Source: Candidatus Saccharibacteria bacterium UBA2866 (GTDB lineage: Bacteria; Patescibacteriota; Saccharimonadia; Saccharimonadales; Saccharimonadaceae). Taken from it: a stretch of 15,273 nucleotides of DNA. The stretch lies in NCBI GenBank assembly GCA_002350545.1, contig DEEY01000020.1, forward strand, positions 9,619 through 24,891, read 5' to 3'. The notes under the pieces are model-generated. The model was given only the letters and a program-made list of their open reading frames with translations. It did no database searches and was not told the DNA's origin. Below are positions 9,734 to 15,273 of this stretch, piece by piece (the stretch's first letter is position 1; the number at the start of each line of letters is the position of its first letter). A program made the position numbers and the translations under genes.

Positions 9734-12457
9734 TTATTGAGACGGATCGTCAGGGGTTGGGTCCTTTTTGCAATCGGAAGATTTGATACTGATTTCACCT
9801 GATGAGACATAGCCAGCTGAATCCGAGACATCGAGACGAGCGGAGGTCTCACTGCCAGTGAGCGTATAAATTGGACCGCCGCTAAGCGAGACGCCGCCTT
9901 TTTCTACACCATTAATGTAGAGAGTGGCGCCAGCGAGGTCAGAGGAGCCACGCGAAACATTGGCATACAATTTACAATCGCGGGTAGAAAGATTAACCTG
10001 CGGTGGACGATAGTCACAAGTATCGCTGGCATCTTTGTTATAAGGTTCAGGTACTGAATAGACATCATTGCCAGTCATTGGGTCAGTAACTTTGGTGACT
10101 TCGATTTCGATTTTGTATTCTTCTGGAGTACAAGCAGAAGCTAGCAAGTGATTGTAACGGTTAAAGGTGAGTTTTTCTTTAGATACGCCAGAATTTTTGG
10201 AATTATACCAGCTTGGCCAAATATCAGTTTTGCCGTTAACGGTAAGGGTCTGAATGCCAGAAGGTTTGGCTGGCTGGTCACCAGGTTTCCAACGACCATC
10301 TGGTTGGTAAACTTCGGTGTGGATGCGACCCATAAATTCTGCCACGGTAAAGCGGGCGATGTCGTGGGTGTTAGAGGTAAGGCCCGAGCCATCGTGATTA
10401 CCATTCCAAACTAGGGTAGAGACGGCCGTAGAGTAGCTTTCCATGAGGGAGTCCTTAGTCACAGCAGAGTTAGCTGTAGTAGTGGTACCAGTTTTGGTGG
10501 CAGTCCAAACGCCTGGAATGACATAACCAGCACTTTGTGAACCACCAGGAGCATAAATACCGAAGCGAGCGGAGCCATCAGCTAAGATGTTTGAAATCAT
10601 GTAGGCGACTTGTTCGTCAACCACTGGTGTAGCTTCTGGATCGTTCCAGGATTCGACAACTTCACCAGAGGAGTTTTTGAGTTCCATGACATAGGCGAGG
10701 TCTTTATATGCTCCACCACGAGCAATTGAGGCATAAGCGTTGGCGTGTTCGACCATGCGAACGTTACAACCAGAACCAATTGCAATAGAAAGACCATAAT
10801 CATCACGACCTTCACAATAAGTTTTGTCACCAAGTGAGTGGGCGACTTCGAGAGAATTATCGATACCGTTAATATAAAGAGCTTTTACGGCGGCAATGTT
10901 CAAGGAGTGACCAAGAGAGAAGCGAATGGTCACGTCGCCGTAGAATGAACCGGTAGCGTTAGTCAAAGAACAACTACCAGAATAGCCAGCACAATATAGT
11001 TTATTGATGTTTTCGTCTTTTAGAATCGAACCTGGGCCATAGTTGACGCCTTCACGTTGCATAAAGAGTGGGCCGTAGTCAAGAATCGGCTTGATGGAAG
11101 AACCTGGCTCAATCAAAGAGTCGGTAGTAGCGTTCACTTCGCCGAAAGAACCATTAAAGAAATCGGTAGAGCCTACCATGGCGATAACTTGAGAAGTTTC
11201 AACATCGACGGATACCAAAGCGACGTCATCGGAATGGTTTTTATACATGTGTGATGCTCCAACCTTGACGGCGTCTTCGGCAATCCGTTGAGCGCGAAGG
11301 TCAAGAGTGGTCTTAATAGTCCAACCACCGGAACGCATGGTTTGGATGCCGTATTTATCTTCGAGTTGTTTTTTGACTTCGAGTACGAAGTGTGGTGCTA
11401 ACATATCGGCATACTGAGTTGATTCTGGCTTAATAGTGTCTAAAATCGCGATTTCTTTAGCCTCGTTAGCTTCTTGTTCGGTGATATAGCCCATCGAAAC
11501 CATATCGTCTAGAACTTTGTGCTGGCGCTCGATTAACATTTCGTTACCATATTCATTATATGGATTCAATACGCCAGGGTTGTTTGGAATAGCGGCGAGC
11601 AAGGCTGATTCGGCTAAGGTGAGCTCTTTAGCATGCTTACCAAAGTAAGTTTGAGCGGCAGATTCTACGCCGTTACGACGACCACCATAAGGTGATTGAT
11701 TGAGGTACATTGTAAGGATTTGATCCTTGTTGTACATTTTTTCAAGCTCAAGGGCTAAAATAAGCTCTTTGATTTTACGAGTTAAACCACCACGGTTGGC
11801 GGAAGCTGCTTCGTCCGAGAAATAAACTTGTTTAATTAGCTGCTGAGTCAAGGTGGAACCACCCTGGACGCCACCACCACCTAAGGTTGAAAAAGTAGCG
11901 CGGATTAAGGCGCCAAAATCTACACCGGCGTGATTATAGAAGTTTTTATCTTCAATCGCAACGGTTGCCTTATACATATAGTCGGAAATTTCATCGGCGT
12001 TAACGACTAAGCGGTAATCTTCGTTACCAGTATCCTTCCAGAGTAGTTCGCCGTTACGGTCAAGATAGGTGTTGACGGTTTCAGAAATAGTCATTTCATC
12101 AAGACGGATTTCGTCGAGGTCTTTTTTGTAGTAAAGGAAAAGTCCGCCGATAAAGATAATAAAAATCAAAACTGCTGCAGCACAGAATTTCAGGATAGTT
12201 TTTTGACCTCGCTTAGAAAACCACCATTTAGCTACACGCTTTGGGTGAAGCCTGGCGAAGAAACGCTTGACTGGTTCTTTCGGTAATTTAGCGAGTTCTT
12301 CGGCGCGACGCCTAGCATCGGCTTCTTTTTTAGTATGGTGTTTATAACTCAAACTTGAGTATAAATTCATGTTGCTTTTTTTCGCAGTTTTTTTAGATGA
12401 TTTACCGATAGATTTCTTCTTAGACGGCAAAATCACTATAGATTTTTTCTTAGCCAT
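9734..12457 (-). CDS. Class A penicillin-binding protein (transglycosylase/transpeptidase)
   Basis: A 907-residue bifunctional peptidoglycan synthase of the PBP1A type. A lysine/arginine-rich cytosolic tail of about 88 residues precedes one membrane helix (about 89-109). The GT51 glycosyltransferase domain shows AIEDKNFYNHAG (catalytic E169), GGSTLTQQ (199-206), RKIKELILALELEK and ILTMYLNQSPYGG. The transpeptidase domain has EPGSSIKP (S453, K456), GHSLN (S518-N520) and KTG (655-657). The C-terminal 150 or so residues include a beta-rich, Ig-like segment and a tail rich in D and P. Eight extracytoplasmic cysteines are present. I chose ATG at 12457 because a TATAAT box sits 6 nt upstream. The GTG at 12472 lies upstream of that box, so a frame starting there would include promoter sequence. 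It is divergent from murJ, which supplies its lipid II. Confidence 0.94.
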   Translation of the reverse strand: MAKKKSIVILPSKKKSIGKSSKKTAKKSNMNLYSSLSYKHHTKKEADARRRAEELAKLPKEPVKRFFARLHPKRVAKWWFSKRGQKTILKFCAAAVLIFIIFIGGLFLYYKKDLDEIRLDEMTISETVNTYLDRNGELLWKDTGNEDYRLVVNADEISDYMYKATVAIEDKNFYNHAGVDFGALIRATFSTLGGGGVQGGSTLTQQLIKQVYFSDEAASANRGGLTRKIKELILALELEKMYNKDQILTMYLNQSPYGGRRNGVESAAQTYFGKHAKELTLAESALLAAIPNNPGVLNPYNEYGNEMLIERQHKVLDDMVSMGYITEQEANEAKEIAILDTIKPESTQYADMLAPHFVLEVKKQLEDKYGIQTMRSGGWTIKTTLDLRAQRIAEDAVKVGASHMYKNHSDDVALVSVDVETSQVIAMVGSTDFFNGSFGEVNATTDSLIEPGSSIKPILDYGPLFMQREGVNYGPGSILKDENINKLYCAGYSGSCSLTNATGSFYGDVTIRFSLGHSLNIAAVKALYINGIDNSLEVAHSLGDKTYCEGRDDYGLSIAIGSGCNVRMVEHANAYASIARGGAYKDLAYVMELKNSSGEVVESWNDPEATPVVDEQVAYMISNILADGSARFGIYAPGGSQSAGYVIPGVWTATKTGTTTTANSAVTKDSLMESYSTAVSTLVWNGNHDGSGLTSNTHDIARFTVAEFMGRIHTEVYQPDGRWKPGDQPAKPSGIQTLTVNGKTDIWPSWYNSKNSGVSKEKLTFNRYNHLLASACTPEEYKIEIEVTKVTDPMTGNDVYSVPEPYNKDASDTCDYRPPQVNLSTRDCKLYANVSRGSSDLAGATLYINGVEKGGVSLSGGPIYTLTGSETSARLDVSDSAGYVSSGEISIKSSDCKKDPTPDDPSQ

Positions 12458-12463
12458 ATAACC

Positions 12464-12471
12464 ATTATACA
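12464..12471 (-). promoter_or_regulatory. -10 promoter of the PBP gene, leaderless
   Basis: On the minus strand TGTATAAT places TATAAT at 12469-12464, 6 nt before the ATG at 12457. It lies in the 74-bp divergent region shared with murJ. No strong -35 is visible. Confidence 0.7.
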
Positions 12472-12513
12472 CTAAACTTTAACTTTTTGTATTGATTTTT
12501 TATGAAAAATTCG

Positions 12514-12522
12514 TGTTACAAT
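12514..12522 (+). promoter_or_regulatory. Extended -10 promoter of murJ
   Basis: TGTTACAAT (hexamer 12517-12522) lies 9 nt before the ATG at 12532. TTGATT at 12492-12497 could be a -35 but with a long 19-nt spacer. The box makes an ATG at 12502 upstream of the transcript start, favouring 12532. Confidence 0.6.
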
Positions 12523-12531
12523 ATATTATAT

Positions 12532-14172
12532 ATGCGGAAGTTTAAGTTTAAATCGGTGGTAGCGCTCGCGCAAATGAAGCTATCAGTAAAATCAGCTGCG
12601 ATTGTGCTGGCTTCATCTACGCTAATGTCGGCTTTGCTCGGGCTGTTTCGGGACCGACTTTTGAACTCTTATTATCTTGGGACCTATCCAACCGGGATTG
12701 ATGCTTATACAGCGGCATTTACGATTCCGGATTTTATGTTTTTTATTTTGACCTCGGGGGCTTTGTCGGTATCATTCATTCCAGTTTTTAACCAAAGACT
12801 GGCGGCAGGCAATAAGAAATCTGCTTGGGAGCTATCATCTTCAACATTGAATTTGCTAGCGATTTTGACCCTAATCTCATCGGTACTTATCATGATTTTT
12901 GCCGATCCGTTGATTCGATATGTGGTTTCACCAGGTTTAGATGAATCAGGAATGATTCTCGCCATTAATATGACCCGAGTGATCGCAATTAACCCATTCC
13001 TCTTTTCGATTGCAACAGTGATTACCTCGATTCAACAAGCAGTCGGGAGGTTTGTGTTTTATGCTTTTGCGCCTGCTATATATAATATAGGGATTATTAT
13101 CGGAATTACGTGGTTTACTGGCGGGATTAACATATTTGGTGTGCAAATATTTGAAGGTGGGATTATGGGAGTGGCGCTCGGTGTGATTTTGGGTGCGGTA
13201 CTACAGTTAATTGTCTCTTTGATTGGCTTATTTGGATTAGGTATGGATTACCATTTCAAAATTCACTGGAAAAACCAAGGCTTTAGGTCAATTTTGAAAC
13301 TCTTACCAGCTCGTTCGATGGATCAGGGAATTGATTATGTAAACGGAATTGTCAATACTAACCTATCCTCTAGAATGGGGGCTGGAGCGGTGAGGTCATT
13401 TAACCAGGCTTCGGCTTTGCATCAAATGCCAGTAAACTTAATTGGTGTGGCGATTTCTACCGCATTTTTCCCAAAGTTGACTGAAGAATTAGGAAACGGT
13501 GACAAGAAGGAATTTAACGAGACTTTTCGGCAGGCGCTTCGTACTATTACCTGGATTGCTCTGCCGGTATCGGTAATTGCATTTTTCGGGCGGGGTTATG
13601 TGACGAGCTTTATTTCCAATATCGGTAACAACGATAGTAACGGCACGATTGCGTCGATACTCGGAACTTTGTGTGTAGCGATTTTTGCAAGATCAATTTT
13701 CCATATCGCTTCACGCGGGTTTTATGCCTATCAGGATACAAAAACTCCATTTATTGTATCAATTTTTGCAATTGGGCTAACTATCGGGCTATCAATCTGG
13801 TTTTACCTGATTGGACTAGGCGTAGATGGGCTTGGCTGGGCACAATCAATTGGTGCGGTGGTGGAAATTATAATCTTGCTTTATATCCTGCAGCGACGCT
13901 CAGGAAGAGTACTGTTAAATCGCAGCTACTGGCGAGCCACTTTTAGAATGTTTTTTGCAACGGCAATTGCTGGTTGCGTAGCGTTTTCGATGACTAAGTT
14001 TGTGCCGTTGATGGTAACTGATACCTCGCTCGTGATTACAATTCCGAAATTCCTTTTGATTTCTAGCGTATCGTTTATAGCGTATTTGATAGCTAGTTAT
14101 TTCTTGAATCTGAAAGAAGCTGGGCCGATTTTTAGATATTTCAAAAAGATTCTATTCCGAAACGTCAAATAA
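12532..14172 (+). CDS. murJ: Lipid II flippase MurJ (MVF/MOP family)
   Basis: A 546-residue polytopic membrane protein that moves lipid-linked peptidoglycan precursors to the outer face of the membrane. About 14 hydrophobic segments can be followed from residue 20 to the end. The N-terminal MurJ signature is clear: ASSTLMSALLGLFRDRLL (R40, D41), then DAYTAAFTIPDFMFFILTSGALSVSFIPVF, corresponding to the DAFFVAFKxPN...EGAFSxAFVPV block of proteobacterial MurJ. The internal RSMDQGIDYVNGIVNTNLSSRMGAGAVRSFNQASALHQMPVNLIGVAISTAFFP region is the usual second conserved block. A basic N-terminus agrees with a cytosolic start. The gene is divergent from the class A PBP, so lipid II export and polymerisation are encoded side by side. 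It is followed by a separate promoter for gatC. Confidence 0.93.
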   Translation: MRKFKFKSVVALAQMKLSVKSAAIVLASSTLMSALLGLFRDRLLNSYYLGTYPTGIDAYTAAFTIPDFMFFILTSGALSVSFIPVFNQRLAAGNKKSAWELSSSTLNLLAILTLISSVLIMIFADPLIRYVVSPGLDESGMILAINMTRVIAINPFLFSIATVITSIQQAVGRFVFYAFAPAIYNIGIIIGITWFTGGINIFGVQIFEGGIMGVALGVILGAVLQLIVSLIGLFGLGMDYHFKIHWKNQGFRSILKLLPARSMDQGIDYVNGIVNTNLSSRMGAGAVRSFNQASALHQMPVNLIGVAISTAFFPKLTEELGNGDKKEFNETFRQALRTITWIALPVSVIAFFGRGYVTSFISNIGNNDSNGTIASILGTLCVAIFARSIFHIASRGFYAYQDTKTPFIVSIFAIGLTIGLSIWFYLIGLGVDGLGWAQSIGAVVEIIILLYILQRRSGRVLLNRSYWRATFRMFFATAIAGCVAFSMTKFVPLMVTDTSLVITIPKFLLISSVSFIAYLIASYFLNLKEAGPIFRYFKKILFRNVK

Positions 14173-14174
14173 AA

Positions 14175-14183
14175 TGATATAAT
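14175..14183 (+). promoter_or_regulatory. Extended -10 promoter of gatC, leaderless
   Basis: TGATATAAT (hexamer 14178-14183) lies 7 nt before the ATG at 14191 and just after the murJ stop (14170-14172). No SD is present. Confidence 0.7.
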
Positions 14184-14190
14184 TGGTTTT

Positions 14191-14478
14191 ATGGATATAA
14201 AACGCGAGGATATTAAGCATCTGGCTGAGCTGTCTGAATTTTCTTTGAGCGATAAGGAAATTGATGCTTTGCAAGGTGATTTGCAGGGGATAATTGGTTA
14301 TATTTCGCAACTAGATGAATTAAATACCGAGAATGTAGAACCAACTTATCAGGTGTTTGAGATGGAAAATGTATGGCGAGAGGATGAAATCTTGCCGCAA
14401 GAAGCAGATAGAGAGGCTTTACTCGCTTTAACTAAAGAAACAAAAGATAATCAAATAAAGGTACCAAAAGTATTATGA
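14191..14478 (+). CDS. gatC: Aspartyl/glutamyl-tRNA amidotransferase subunit C
   Basis: A 95-residue GatC, the small stabilising subunit of the GatCAB amidotransferase, which converts Glu-tRNA-Gln (and Asp-tRNA-Asn) to the amide form. It shows the family pattern: IKREDIKHLAELSEFSLSDKE at the start, LQGIIGYISQLDELNTENVEPT in the middle, and WREDEILPQEADREALLALTKE before the end. The last part, with KVPKVL, matches the usual xFxVPKVL tail. The gene overlaps gatA by four bases (ATGA, 14475-14478), so A and C are translated together. Presence of GatCA suggests that glutaminyl- and/or asparaginyl-tRNA are formed by transamidation, which the window alone cannot confirm. Confidence 0.93.
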   Translation: MDIKREDIKHLAELSEFSLSDKEIDALQGDLQGIIGYISQLDELNTENVEPTYQVFEMENVWREDEILPQEADREALLALTKETKDNQIKVPKVL

Positions 14479-15273
14479 AGATAGCAAACAAAAAAGTTAC
14501 CGCCGAAAGATTGGTTAAAGACGCTCTGGAGAAGGCGAAGCATTTTGAAGATTATCATATTTTTACTTTTATCGATGAAGAAGGGGCCTTAAAACGTGCA
14601 CGCGAAATTGATGCAAAAATTGCTAAGGGTGAAGATGCCGGGAAACTGGCGGGTGTGCCGTATGCTCTTAAAGATAACTTTTTGTCACCGCGCGGAGATA
14701 CTACAGCTTCAGCTTTGATTTTGGAAGGATTCACGGCGCCAGTGACGGCGACCGCAGTGAAACGCCTAGAAGATGAAGGCGCCATTATGATTGGACGGAC
14801 GAACCTAGACGCCTTTGCGCATGGGTCGTCAACCGAAAACTCGTATTATGGGCCAACTTTAAACTCACATGATAAAACGCGCGTGGCTGGGGGGTCATCG
14901 GGCGGTTCAGCAGTGGCCGTAGCACTAGATATTGTAGAATTTGCAACCGGAACAGATACTGGTGGCTCGATTCGTCAACCAGCTTCGTTTAATGGTATTT
15001 ATGGTTTGAAACCAACTTATGGTACGATTTCGCGTTATGGAGTAGTAGCGATGGCGTCGTCTACGGATTGTATTGGGTTCTTTACTAAAACGCCGGAAGA
15101 CATGGATCTTTTGATGTCGGTGGCTTCGGGACAAGATCCGAAAGACATGACTACGTTGCCAGATTATTATAATACTGAGGTGGGCGCAAAATCAGACAAT
15201 TCTCGACTCGCGCCTTCGCGCCCGTCGTTACGGGGCTCAGGCGCTCATTCCGCTCCCGTTGTCGCGTACGGTC
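14475..15273 (+). CDS. gatA: Aspartyl/glutamyl-tRNA amidotransferase subunit A, 5' part
   Basis: The first 266 residues of GatA, the amidase subunit that releases ammonia from glutamine for transfer to misacylated tRNA. The amidase-signature triad is intact: K66 in YALKDNF, cis-Ser S141 in AGGSSGGSA and nucleophile S165 in DTGGSIRQPA. The K-to-S and S-to-S spacings (99 and 24) equal those of S. aureus GatA as I recall it. The start overlaps gatC (ATGA). After DPKDMTTLPDYYNTEVGAK, where GatA normally continues toward an IKGLKIGVPKEY-like strand, the frame enters a GC-rich palindrome. This gives NSRLAPSRPSLRGSG and then AHSAPVVAYG, unlike any GatA I know. The frame is still open at the window end, so this looks like an in-frame insertion rather than a break. 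Confidence 0.93.
   Translation, partial: MKIANKKVTAERLVKDALEKAKHFEDYHIFTFIDEEGALKRAREIDAKIAKGEDAGKLAGVPYALKDNFLSPRGDTTASALILEGFTAPVTATAVKRLEDEGAIMIGRTNLDAFAHGSSTENSYYGPTLNSHDKTRVAGGSSGGSAVAVALDIVEFATGTDTGGSIRQPASFNGIYGLKPTYGTISRYGVVAMASSTDCIGFFTKTPEDMDLLMSVASGQDPKDMTTLPDYYNTEVGAKSDNSRLAPSRPSLRGSGAHSAPVVAYG
15201..15273 (+). repeat. Palindromic element inserted in frame within gatA, truncated by the window (element D)
   Basis: GCGCCT (15210-15215) pairs with AGGCGC (15239-15244), and GC plus CCCGT (15218-15225, with one bulged G at 15220) pairs with ACGGG plus GC (15230-15236). The loop is CGTT, and a TC/TC internal loop lies between the two stems. The tip (GC, bulged G, CCCGT, four-base loop, ACGGGGC) is the same as in element A at 2944-2962, while the lower stem differs but still pairs. 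The visible end reads TACGGTC, like TACGGTCCTC at the 3' edge of element B. The right outer arm lies beyond the window. Confidence 0.7.

Noticed and set aside
12458..12472. GTG start of the PBP gene at 12472 on the minus strand
   Set aside because: It lies upstream of the TATAAT box and would translate the promoter as MYNGY; the ATG at 12457 is better placed.
12502..12531. Longer murJ starting at the ATG at 12502
   Set aside because: This would place the likely -10 box inside the coding region. The basic N-terminus from 12532 fits MurJ.
1..15273. CRISPR arrays, tRNA or rRNA genes, prophage or transposase genes
   Set aside because: No regularly spaced direct repeats, tRNA-like folds, rRNA sequence or recombinase/transposase motifs were found by eye on either strand.

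Overview
The window reads as a dense chromosomal segment of a small-genome bacterium of the Patescibacteria/CPR type, most likely a Saccharibacteria (TM7) relative. This assignment is an inference from gene content, compact spacing and moderate GC; no 16S gene is present to confirm it. TGA is used as a stop (for example at 7843-7845 and 14476-14478), so the recoded-UGA CPR lineages are excluded. There are 13 protein genes, no RNA genes, no transposase and no CRISPR array. No gene-free stretch exceeds about 130 bases.

Layout: (1) 1-2403, an envelope/proteolysis run: the 3' end of uppS, the site-2 protease rseP and a CPBP-family membrane protease. (2) 2411-4517, greA with its own promoter, a structured terminator, then lysS. 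(3) 4514-4729, a small DUF167 gene on the minus strand whose stop overlaps that of lysS. (4) 4842-6905, uvrB, carrying an in-frame palindromic insertion. (5) 6913-9014, a phosphoketolase split into two coupled genes. (6) 9022-9720, a PIN-TRAM protein. (7) 9734-12457 on the minus strand, a class A penicillin-binding protein, divergent from murJ (12532-14172). (8) 14191 to the end, gatC and a truncated gatA.

Together the genes cover lipid-carrier synthesis, lipid II flipping and peptidoglycan polymerisation (uppS, murJ, PBP1A), membrane proteolysis, transcription fidelity (greA), tRNA charging (lysS, gatCA), nucleotide excision repair (uvrB) and pentose fermentation (phosphoketolase).

Two patterns run through the window. 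First, almost every transcription-unit start has a TATAAT-like box, often with an upstream TG, only 6-9 nt before the start codon and with no Shine-Dalgarno. This implies leaderless mRNAs, whereas greA and internal operon genes carry SD sequences. Second, a family of GC-rich nested palindromes occurs four times: after greA, between DUF167 and uvrB, inside uvrB, and inside gatA at the window edge. The two intragenic copies stay in frame and add residues to conserved enzymes, resembling the Rickettsia palindromic elements. This family is the best candidate here for something undescribed.
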